Positions 1 through 5,159 of a stretch of 5,159 nt of DNA are shown here, piece after piece. Below the pieces are notes generated by a model. That model was given only the letters and a program-made list of their open reading frames with translations, did no database searches and was not told the DNA's origin. Each line of letters begins with the position of its first letter. Positions within the stretch are counted from its first letter, which is position 1. This stretch comes from Rhodopirellula sp. (GTDB taxonomy: Bacteria > Planctomycetota > Planctomycetia > Pirellulales > Pirellulaceae), in the NCBI GenBank assembly GCA_002712845.1, contig PAUV01000052.1, forward strand, positions 1 through 5,159. Direction: 5' to 3'. A program made the translations under genes and the position numbers.

Positions 1-911
1 TCAACAAACAGCTTCGTCCCATCAGCAAAAGTGTATTCCATCGAGTAGTTATCGAAGTTTTGATCAACACTATCACCTCGATAGTGTCGCCCTCCGCTCG
101 CAATGACTTTGACCGGCCATTCGTTTTTCATCCAGCATGATTCATCAATATTGTGAATCAGAAAATCACTGACTGCACCGCCGCTGAGCCACAGGAAGCC
201 GTGGAAGTTTCGGATCTGATACTGCAGTTCACTGTACTTTCCGTCGTTAGGTGGTGCTGCTGCCGAGCCGGTGGGGCCCGCCATACGATAAGCACGCAGC
301 ATTGTCAGGTCGCCGATCTCACCATTTTGAATTCGATCGAACAACTCCTGCCTCGCCTTGCAGTGACGACACATCAAACCAACACCCACTTTGAGATTTT
401 TCTCCTCAGCAGCTCGGTTCAGTTCCAACATTCTTGCCGACGTAGGGCCGTCGACCGTCACCGGTTTTTCCATGAATACATTCAAGCCTTTTTCAATGGC
501 GTATGTGTAATGCACCCAACGAAACGCAGGCGGTGTTGCAAGGATCACCAGATCGCCAGGTTTCAATAAATCCATCGCCTGTTTGTAACCATCAAAGCCA
601 ATGAACTTGTTCTCTTCAGGAACATCGACACGCGAGCCAACTTGCTCGTGGCCTGCCAACGCGGCATAGGTACTGTTCAAGTTCTTTTCGAACACGTCAG
701 CCAAACCCACTAGGTGTGGCCCATTCGCGACTGTCAGCGCGTTCAAGGCTGCTCCCGTGCCTCGCCCCCCGCATCCAATCAGAACCACGCGTATTTTATT
801 GTCCTCAGCGGCGTGTACCTTCGGAGCGGCCGTCACCAAAGTGGTAGCCGCAGCGACGCTACCTGTTTGCTTCAGAAACTGGCGTCTTGATGGAGTTTGA
901 TCTTGTTTCAT
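1..911 (-). CDS. Gfo/Idh/MocA family oxidoreductase, Tat-exported (3' end cut by window edge)
   Basis: The visible part is 303 residues; planctomycete relatives are usually about 430-450, so roughly the last third is missing. Residues 8-14 read SRRQFLK, a textbook twin-arginine motif, followed by an Ala/Thr-rich stretch to about residue 35, so the protein is probably exported folded by Tat. The Rossmann fold begins at about residue 40 (IRVVLIGCGGRG), with the GxGxxG dinucleotide-binding motif at 46-51. EKP at 148-150 is the conserved lysine motif of the family. GGAVSDFLIHNIDE supplies D249, H253 and D256, the usual catalytic or substrate-binding pattern. By family it is an NAD(P)-dependent oxidoreductase, probably acting on a sugar or sugar derivative; the substrate cannot be read from the sequence. 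The ATG at 911-909 is chosen because the Tat motif follows directly, although no good Shine-Dalgarno precedes it (GTGAAAAA only). It lies 121 bp downstream of the SUMF1-fold gene on the same strand. Confidence 0.93.
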   Translation of the reverse strand, partial: MKQDQTPSRRQFLKQTGSVAAATTLVTAAPKVHAAEDNKIRVVLIGCGGRGTGAALNALTVANGPHLVGLADVFEKNLNSTYAALAGHEQVGSRVDVPEENKFIGFDGYKQAMDLLKPGDLVILATPPAFRWVHYTYAIEKGLNVFMEKPVTVDGPTSARMLELNRAAEEKNLKVGVGLMCRHCKARQELFDRIQNGEIGDLTMLRAYRMAGPTGSAAAPPNDGKYSELQYQIRNFHGFLWLSGGAVSDFLIHNIDESCWMKNEWPVKVIASGGRHYRGDSVDQNFDNYSMEYTFADGTKLFV

Positions 912-1032
912 TTTTTCACAGGAAGGTAGGAGAAAATATTCGGAATGAACCAAAAGGCAGGAATGAAAAAACTGGGTACGCAAGAAAAGTATGACGCAGG
1001 ATTCCCGTAGCTATCATGCACCACGACGCAGG
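912..1032. other. Spacer between SUMF1-fold gene and oxidoreductase gene
   Basis: This 121-bp spacer separates two minus-strand genes. It holds two direct copies of the 8-mer GACGCAGG (plus strand, 993-1000 and 1025-1032) and two copies of GGAATGAA, but no hairpin followed by a T-run on the minus strand, so I see no intrinsic terminator. No convincing promoter or ribosome binding site stands out. Read-through from the SUMF1-fold gene into the oxidoreductase gene is therefore possible but not demonstrated. Confidence 0.5.
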
Positions 1033-2124
1033 TTAATCCTCGGGATCTTTTTGTTCAGGAGCAGTTTTGTCCCACTTGGTCTTTCGTTCTTCCGCTGACG
1101 GTTCCTTGAAAGGACGCACCACTCGGAAACCGACACTCAACGCATCCGTATGGTACCAAATGCTGCGCGGAATCTGTGGATCCTGATCTTTCCACTCATT
1201 GCTCGACCCTTTCCTAACGGCTGAACGAAGCATTTCAGGATCGTCATCCCACCCACCACCACGCACCACTCGTGGATAAAGTTTGGAAGGTATGTTCAGT
1301 GGATCAACTGTATTGCTGCCTTGACTGTAGTAGTCGGCGGCGTATTGATCCAAAACCCATTCGGCAACGTTACCGTGCATATCGTACAACCCCCACGGGT
1401 TGGGTTTCTTTTTACCAACTGGCTGATAGGCCTCATCAGTGTTGTCGAAGAACCAGGCATACTGACCTAACTCTGCTGGATCGTCACCAAAGGAATAGGC
1501 CGTCTTCGTACCGGCCCGGCAAGCGTATTCCCACTCAGCCTCTGTGGGCAGACGATAATACCGCCCAGTCTTGGCGGAGAGCCATTCGCAAAAAACCCTT
1601 GCAGCATGCTGTGTCATACAGATGGCTGGAAAGTCACCTTTCCCCATCCCAAAGCTCATATCCGTGTACTCTTCAGTTGGCTTTGATACACCATCCACAG
1701 CCAAGTCCCGAGGACCTGCTTTGATCGACATCAATTTACGCCGCAGCTGGTCAATATCTTCACGCCATGCATCGTACTGATCCCAGGTGACTTCAAACTT
1801 TCCCATCCAGAACGGACTGATCTCAACCTCGCGTAGTGCGCCCTCGTCCTGATTTCGATGCGGTTCTGATTCGCCACTGCCCATGATGAATTTCCCACCG
1901 GGAATCGGCACCATATCAAGCGTTATGTCCGTATGCTCCAGAGGATCTGAGTAAGGCTTCATCTCGGCTGCGATACTGGCAACCGCAGCAGGCACGGGCA
2001 ACACCAACCCGCTCTTGTCACTCACCCCATCCTCAGCGATGGCTTGAACAAACAACGAGCCAAAGCCGGCGATTAAAATAGAGGATACGGTCAGCACATG
2101 AATACGTCGACGACTCAAACTCAT
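1033..2124 (-). CDS. Secreted FGE-sulfatase-like (SUMF1-fold) protein without the catalytic cysteine pair
   Basis: The complete protein is 363 residues. Residues 1-30 form a Sec-type signal: basic SRRR at 4-7, a hydrophobic core from about 9 to 25, and A28-I29-A30 as a plausible cleavage site; an uncleaved anchor is also possible. The SUMF1/FGE-sulfatase domain covers about residues 69-338. Its hallmarks are MVPIPGGKFIMGS (71-83), FWMGKFEVTWDQYDAW (105-120), RLPTEAEWEYACRAGT (191-206), NPWGLYDMHGNVAEWVLD (242-259), RVVRGGGW (285-292) and GFRVVRP (332-338). Genuine formylglycine-generating enzymes carry two cysteines just after the RGGSW motif; here the equivalent stretch is DDDPEML, with D294 and L299 at the expected positions. 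The only cysteines are 169, 179 and 202. It is therefore probably not a sulfatase-activating enzyme; such domains also occur in binding or structural proteins. The charged tail from about 340 is lysine- and glutamate-rich. The ATG start has only a weak upstream AAGAG. Confidence 0.94.
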   Translation of the reverse strand: MSLSRRRIHVLTVSSILIAGFGSLFVQAIAEDGVSDKSGLVLPVPAAVASIAAEMKPYSDPLEHTDITLDMVPIPGGKFIMGSGESEPHRNQDEGALREVEISPFWMGKFEVTWDQYDAWREDIDQLRRKLMSIKAGPRDLAVDGVSKPTEEYTDMSFGMGKGDFPAICMTQHAARVFCEWLSAKTGRYYRLPTEAEWEYACRAGTKTAYSFGDDPAELGQYAWFFDNTDEAYQPVGKKKPNPWGLYDMHGNVAEWVLDQYAADYYSQGSNTVDPLNIPSKLYPRVVRGGGWDDDPEMLRSAVRKGSSNEWKDQDPQIPRSIWYHTDALSVGFRVVRPFKEPSAEERKTKWDKTAPEQKDPED

Positions 2125-2191
2125 CTGATCTCTTACTCAATGTGATTCCATCAAAGCTCAAAAGGGGCTCGACGAATCTAGTGGACGGTAC

Positions 2192-2215
2192 ACCCGGGAT
2201 CTGGATACCCGGGAT
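2192..2215. repeat. Two direct copies of ACCCGGGAT, 15-bp period
   Basis: The 9-mer ACCCGGGAT occurs at 2192-2200 and 2207-2215. Each copy is followed by a similar tail (CTGGAT, then ACTGGA), so this resembles a degenerate tandem duplication of about 15-16 bp. Each copy contains the palindrome CCCGGG. It lies about 68-90 bp upstream of the SUMF1-fold start, where a regulator could bind, but no known operator is recognised. Confidence 0.6.
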
Positions 2216-2521
2216 ACTGGAAACGGTAGGCCACAAAAGGTGGGAACAAAGTGGCGTTGTAAGGGCACAAAAATCTTTCCGTTCCGCCATATTCTAGCTA
2301 TTCGAAACCGGCATTTCGCAGTCGAAATTGAAATCTGCCAGAAATCCCAAGCCACAGCAATGAACACGCTACTTTTTGAGTTGGCAAAAGCAGCAGATTG
2401 CTCTCCACAATACCTCCGAGTCCAGACACCTCTGGGTACAGGCGTGCCGAACGAAGGGCGCAGAATGCTTGCTTACGCATCGCGAGTAACACTGCGGAAC
2501 GACGCCACAGAGTGTGTTTGC

Positions 2522-2561
2522 GATGCCGTATCTTTGTGATGCCGTATCTTTGTGATGCCGT
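2522..2561. repeat. Perfect 16-bp tandem repeat, 2.5 copies
   Basis: The unit GATGCCGTATCTTTGT occurs at 2522-2537 and 2538-2553, followed by its first eight bases, GATGCCGT, at 2554-2561. The copies are identical, pointing to recent slippage or duplication. The array is in non-coding DNA between the DUF1501 and SUMF1-fold genes. There is no spacer between units, so it is not a CRISPR array. Confidence 0.9.
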
Positions 2562-2647
2562 GATTTGCAAGACCCAAAGATTCTTCGGGGACAAAAGCGT
2601 TTGCTCCCTGCCTCATCTTTACAGCATCAATGCGCAACACATTCATT

Positions 2648-2672
2648 CGTAAACAGCGTATTTTCTGTTACG
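2648..2672. repeat. Imperfect inverted repeat downstream of DUF1501 gene
   Basis: The arms CGTAAACAG (2648-2656) and CTGTTACG (2665-2672) pair apart from one bulged A, around an 8-base loop. The element lies about 77 bp past the DUF1501 stop. It could fold in the transcript, but no T-run follows it on the minus strand, so a terminator role is weakly supported. Confidence 0.3.
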
Positions 2673-2705
2673 TTCAGACGCATGAAATTACGCCGCGATC
2701 ATTCA

Positions 2706-2729
2706 AGCTTGGCCCGAGCCAGCCAGGCT
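2706..2729 (-). terminator. Weak candidate hairpin terminator after DUF1501 gene
   Basis: On the minus strand, AGCCTGGC and GCCAAGCT form an 8-bp stem with one C-A mismatch and an 8-base loop, starting 19 bases after the DUF1501 stop codon. The position fits a transcript end, but the sequence after the stem is TGAATGATCG rather than a run of T, so this is not a classical intrinsic terminator. It may be a processing or stability hairpin, or chance. Confidence 0.25.
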
Positions 2730-2748
2730 GACGCTTGTCGTGCAGAGA

Positions 2749-4035
2749 CTAGGCAAGCAGAGCCTTGATAGGGTCTCCGTCACCACCAATTTTGAAGGGA
2801 CGGCCATTGGGAGCGTACCGTTCTTCTTCGAGTGGCAGTCCAGCTGCGGCCGCAATGGTCTTGTTAAATTCCGAAACAGAGACGTGATCTTTTGCGACAG
2901 AGAAGCCTTGCTTGTCTGATTCTCCGTAGACCTGTCCGCCCTTGATACCAGCCCCCATCAGCAGACTACTGAAGGCCCCGGGATGATGATCACGACCACC
3001 GTTGACGTTCATCTTCGGTTTACGGCCAAACTCCGTTGTCAAAACAACCAAGGTCTCGTCCAACAAACCCTTGCTGTGCAAATCACGCAGCAGGCTCCCG
3101 ACTGCGTTATCGACATGGGCCGCCCGCTCGTCGAGCTTGGTATAGAGATCCTGATGCATGTCCCAGCCGCCATAACTGACCTCAATGAAACGCGCACCAC
3201 TTTCCACCAAACGCCGCGCTAGCAGACAAGCCTGCCCGAGCTGGTTACTGCCATACGCCTCCTGAATCGGTTTTGGCTCATCTTTGATATTGAACACCTT
3301 CAAGTGATCACTACCGATCAGTCTCCGTGCCTCACCATACAGTTGGTTGTAAGCTTCGATACGGGAATTACTTCGGCGACTCTGGAAATTTTGATCAAAT
3401 TTACTCGCCAAGCTCAAACGCCGATTGAAAAACTCAGGGGTCAAGTATTTCGGCAAAGTGGTGTTTTGCAAACCAGCCGAAGCATTTGCGATCGGCACAG
3501 GCGACAGGGACGGTGGCAGGAATCCTGCACCGGGATGCCGATTGCTACCACCGATCACGTAGTTTCCTGGCAATTCTTTGTTGAGCCGCCCGGCTTCTGA
3601 AACCATCCAAGCTCCCATCCCCGGATGCTGAATGCTGTTGAGTTGCTTGTAGGAAGTACGCATCAGGTACTTTCCTTTGTCATGAGCCCCTGTTTCTGTG
3701 CTCAATGACCGAACCACAGCGATCGCACCGGCCAGATAAGAAAGCTTTGGAAAACGGTCCCCAAACTGCATGCCTGGCACACGTGTCTGAATGGGCTTGG
3801 TTTCGCCAGCCTCCTCGACCCCCACCTTTGGATCAAAAGTATCCAGATGTGTCATCGCACCATCCATGAACAGATAGATGATGTGTTTGGCCTTGCCCGC
3901 GATCGGAGCAGCCCGTGCCTCATCAAACAGACCTTGCGATGCAACAGATCCAGCGAAGGAGACCCCAAGCGTCTGCTTGGCAATGGTCTTCATGAAATCA
4001 CGGCGTTGTTCGGGGGCAAATTCAGGTCGGGGCAT
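2749..4035 (-). CDS. DUF1501 domain-containing protein (alkaline phosphatase/sulfatase superfamily)
   Basis: The complete protein is 428 residues, slightly shorter than the roughly 450-490 common in this family. Residues 10-16 read QRRDFMK, a twin-arginine-like motif, followed by a moderately hydrophobic stretch to about residue 43, so Tat export is likely. The DUF1501 domain follows, with HIIYLFMDGAMTHLDTFDPK (51-70) as the N-terminal core, LMRTSY (124-129) and HPGMGAW (137-143), GGWDMH (289-294), LTTEFGRKP (332-340) and GGRDHHPG (346-353), then GAGIKGGQVYG (361-371) and a DHVS segment. The Asp, His and Arg clusters resemble metal- and phosphate-site motifs of the superfamily; no substrate is established for DUF1501. 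It lies directly downstream of the PSD1 gene, the standard planctomycete pairing. The ATG at 4035-4033 is preferred over the GTG at 4062 because GGAGA lies five bases upstream and the twin-arginine motif then sits near the N-terminus. Confidence 0.95.
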   Translation of the reverse strand: MPRPEFAPEQRRDFMKTIAKQTLGVSFAGSVASQGLFDEARAAPIAGKAKHIIYLFMDGAMTHLDTFDPKVGVEEAGETKPIQTRVPGMQFGDRFPKLSYLAGAIAVVRSLSTETGAHDKGKYLMRTSYKQLNSIQHPGMGAWMVSEAGRLNKELPGNYVIGGSNRHPGAGFLPPSLSPVPIANASAGLQNTTLPKYLTPEFFNRRLSLASKFDQNFQSRRSNSRIEAYNQLYGEARRLIGSDHLKVFNIKDEPKPIQEAYGSNQLGQACLLARRLVESGARFIEVSYGGWDMHQDLYTKLDERAAHVDNAVGSLLRDLHSKGLLDETLVVLTTEFGRKPKMNVNGGRDHHPGAFSSLLMGAGIKGGQVYGESDKQGFSVAKDHVSVSEFNKTIAAAAGLPLEEERYAPNGRPFKIGGDGDPIKALLA

Positions 4036-4040
4036 TTGTA

Positions 4041-4045
4041 TCTCC
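4041..4045 (-). promoter_or_regulatory. Shine-Dalgarno deciding the DUF1501 start
   Basis: On the minus strand GGAGA is followed by TACAA and then ATG, an ideal spacing. It supports the start at 4035. The in-frame GTG at 4062 would place this site inside the coding sequence and has no comparable upstream signal. Confidence 0.75.
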
Positions 4046-4071
4046 GGGGCAACTAGCGCCACTATCTTTGA

Positions 4072-4100
4072 GTTCTACCTAAAAGGTAATTTTGTGTCAG
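4072..4100 (-). promoter_or_regulatory. Candidate sigma70-like promoter for DUF1501 gene
   Basis: On the minus strand CTGACA (4100-4095, five of six matches to TTGACA) and TAGAAC (4077-4072, four of six to TATAAT) are separated by exactly 17 bases. Transcription would start near 4065, giving a leader of about 30 bases before the ATG. Planctomycete promoter consensus is poorly known, and a match of this quality can occur by chance. Confidence 0.3.
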
Positions 4101-4124
4101 AATCGGAATCGTCATTTCCGATTC
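4100..4124. repeat. Perfect 9-bp inverted repeat in the PSD1-DUF1501 spacer
   Basis: The arms GAATCGGAA (4100-4108) and TTCCGATTC (4116-4124) are exact reverse complements around the 7-base loop TCGTCAT. It lies about 70 bp after the PSD1 stop and 65 bp before the DUF1501 start, and its edge touches the candidate -35 box. No T-run follows on the minus strand, so a regulator-binding site or an mRNA hairpin seems more likely than an intrinsic terminator. Confidence 0.6.
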
Positions 4125-4193
4125 ATTCCGTGAAGTCTTCTCGTACGCGGCCCATCTTCTGCCGTAGCATCGACGGACACATTTATCAGGGTT

Positions 4194-5159
4194 CTACTGA
4201 ATGAACAGAAATTCTCGGGTATTCAGTAGCCCCCAAACAATATTGCCAAACGCTTTTCCATCACTTTCGGTTCTGGAAAACTCACTCGCTGCAGCGCGTC
4301 GGTCGGTGGCATTCGGCTTTCTAGCCAGCACACTCAAAAAGACCGCCTCCATTCGTTCTCGGGTGTTATCAACCGCAACAAGGTTATCGACCAAAGCCGA
4401 CCCTGCTTCGAGCATGACATGCGTGATCGGTCCATTGAACATCGCGAGAATCTGTGGAACTGTTGCATCCTGCTGACCGCCATTGATTGTTTCGCGATCA
4501 CCCTGCCCAAACTGCCTCAGAAAGTGGTCAGCAGGCACGGGTGATGGCAGCTCACTAGCACGACACAGCACGTTGCCCTGATAAGCGTGCTCATTGAGCG
4601 ATCGCTTATAAGGATTCATGAAATAGGTTTTCGCAAATCGCTCGGACTTGCTCTTCACACTGCTGTAGGTGGCAGTGCCAAAGTCAAGATTCAGAACTGG
4701 AGCCATGTCCTCAGCAGTCGGGCGTTGGAATGGCCAAGGGTTGTGCACTGCCAACGTCAGGAATGAATCCCAAACTTGCTCAGCAGTCATCCGACGCAGG
4801 GCAGGTCCTTGAAAATAATACGGTTCTCCTGACGTGATTTCATAGTCCGTTGACTCACGCTGGTAAGTACGGCTGTACAGAATGGTTCGAATGAACTCTT
4901 TCAAGTCGTAATTGTTACTTACCATCTCCTTGCTCAGAAATTCGAGCAATGGCTCATTCATACAAGGGTGTTCGTCGCGAAAATCATCGATGGGTTCCAC
5001 CAAGCCCACACCCATGAACCGCTTCCACAAGCGATTGGCGATCGTCTTACTGAATTGTGGATTGTCATCGCTGGTGACCCAAGCAGCGAACTGCTCACGC
5101 GGTGATCCATTACGAGCCTTGGTCGGAACTTCGCCCCACAGAACGGCAGGCTTCACAAC
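4194..5159 (-). CDS. PSD1-type protein, DUF1553 C-terminal region (5' end cut by window edge)
   Basis: The last 321 residues are visible, ending at the TAG at 4196-4194. The frame stays open through the right edge, so the GTG at 5156 is an internal valine, not the start. Hallmarks of DUF1553 in order are REQFAAWVTSDDNPQFSKTI, then ANRLWKRFMGVGLVEPIDDF, LLEFLSKE, YDLKEFIRTILYSRTYQRES, GPALRRMTAEQVWDSFL, FLRQFGQGDRE, ATVPQILAMFNGP, FLSVLARKPNATDRR and the terminal LLNTREFLFIQ, which matches the normal family C-terminus. The missing N-terminal part would be expected to carry DUF1549, often with a PSCyt1 cytochrome c domain, and a signal peptide. The family is abundant in Planctomycetes and typically sits upstream of DUF1501, as here; its function is unknown. 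The segment after FLRQFGQGDRE reads TINGGQQD and lacks the Cys-Glu-Cys seen in many members, indicating a different subfamily. Confidence 0.93.
   Translation of the reverse strand, partial: VVKPAVLWGEVPTKARNGSPREQFAAWVTSDDNPQFSKTIANRLWKRFMGVGLVEPIDDFRDEHPCMNEPLLEFLSKEMVSNNYDLKEFIRTILYSRTYQRESTDYEITSGEPYYFQGPALRRMTAEQVWDSFLTLAVHNPWPFQRPTAEDMAPVLNLDFGTATYSSVKSKSERFAKTYFMNPYKRSLNEHAYQGNVLCRASELPSPVPADHFLRQFGQGDRETINGGQQDATVPQILAMFNGPITHVMLEAGSALVDNLVAVDNTRERMEAVFLSVLARKPNATDRRAAASEFSRTESDGKAFGNIVWGLLNTREFLFIQ

Larger units (their letters stand above)
2125..2748. other. 624-bp intergenic region without a convincing gene
   Basis: This region lies between the DUF1501 stop and the SUMF1-fold start. 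Open frames of about 70-100 codons exist on both strands, but they overlap one another, lack ribosome binding sites and resemble no family I recognise. A perfect 16-bp tandem repeat crosses two of them, and since 16 is not a multiple of three, a change in copy number would shift the frame. Structure seen includes the near-repeat at 2192-2215, a 6-bp stem ATTTCG/CGAAAT with a CAGT loop (2313-2328), a 5-bp stem CCAGA/TCTGG with a CACC loop (2422-2435), the tandem repeat (2522-2561), an imperfect stem (2648-2672) and a candidate terminator hairpin (2706-2729). The SUMF1-fold gene's own promoter presumably lies here, but I could not place one with confidence. Confidence 0.6.

Noticed and set aside
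153..569. Plus-strand open frame of 138 codons
   Set aside because: It lies entirely opposite the oxidoreductase gene, whose minus-strand frame carries clear family motifs; its own translation resembles nothing and has no plausible ribosome binding site.
1272..1724. Plus-strand open frame of 150 codons
   Set aside because: It is antisense to the SUMF1-fold domain and has an Arg/Ser/Pro-rich shadow-like composition with no recognisable motif.
2033..2290. Minus-strand open frame of 85 codons overlapping the SUMF1-fold start
   Set aside because: It overlaps the well-supported signal peptide region in another frame and has no family resemblance.
2240..2539. Plus-strand open frame of 99 codons in the large intergenic gap
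   Set aside because: No Shine-Dalgarno, no recognisable domain, overlaps other equally weak frames, and its 3' end runs into the 16-bp tandem repeat.
2522..2561. CRISPR-like array
   Set aside because: The units are directly adjacent with no spacers, only 16 bp long and only 2.5 in number, with no cas genes nearby.
4060..4062. GTG as an alternative start for DUF1501
   Set aside because: It has no upstream ribosome binding site, whereas the ATG at 4035-4033 has GGAGA at ideal spacing and places the twin-arginine motif near the N-terminus.
4201..4476. Plus-strand open frame of 91 codons
   Set aside because: It is antisense to the conserved C-terminal end of the DUF1553 domain and shows no independent evidence of being a gene.
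5154..5156. GTG as start of the PSD1 gene
   Set aside because: The reading frame continues without a stop to the window edge, and PSD1 proteins are much longer at the N-terminus, so this is an internal valine codon.

Overview
The window looks like chromosomal DNA from a planctomycete, or less likely a related member of the PVC group. The basis is the gene content: the C-terminal half of a PSD1-type protein (DUF1549/DUF1553 family), a DUF1501 protein, a secreted FGE-sulfatase-like (SUMF1-fold) protein and a Tat-exported Gfo/Idh/MocA oxidoreductase. These families are strongly expanded together in Planctomycetes. This is inferred from protein families; there is no rRNA or other taxonomic marker here.

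All four genes lie on the minus strand, so transcription runs from the right edge to the left. In that order: 5159-4194, DUF1553 region of a PSD1 protein, cut at its 5' end by the window edge; 4193-4036, a 158-bp spacer with a perfect 9-bp inverted repeat, a candidate sigma70-like promoter and a clear Shine-Dalgarno; 4035-2749, complete DUF1501 gene; 2748-2125, a 624-bp gap with no convincing gene but with two short tandem or near-tandem repeats and several small hairpins; 2124-1033, complete SUMF1-fold gene with a Sec-type signal peptide; 1032-912, a plain 121-bp spacer; 911-1, the first 303 codons of a Gfo/Idh/MocA oxidoreductase, whose 3' end is outside the window.

The PSD1 and DUF1501 genes form the pair usually seen in planctomycetes. 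Their biochemical role is unestablished, although DUF1501 belongs to the alkaline phosphatase/sulfatase superfamily. The SUMF1-fold protein lacks the two catalytic cysteines of true formylglycine-generating enzyme, so it is unlikely to activate sulfatases. The three genes whose N-termini are visible all carry export-type signals (two twin-arginine, one Sec-like), so the products probably act outside the cytoplasm. A shared role in degrading or modifying complex carbohydrate is a reasonable guess from the families but is not shown by the sequence. The long gap before the SUMF1-fold gene suggests at least two transcription units.

I see no RNA gene, CRISPR array, insertion sequence, phage or defence gene. 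Apart from the repeats in the two larger spacers, this is fairly ordinary planctomycete gene content.
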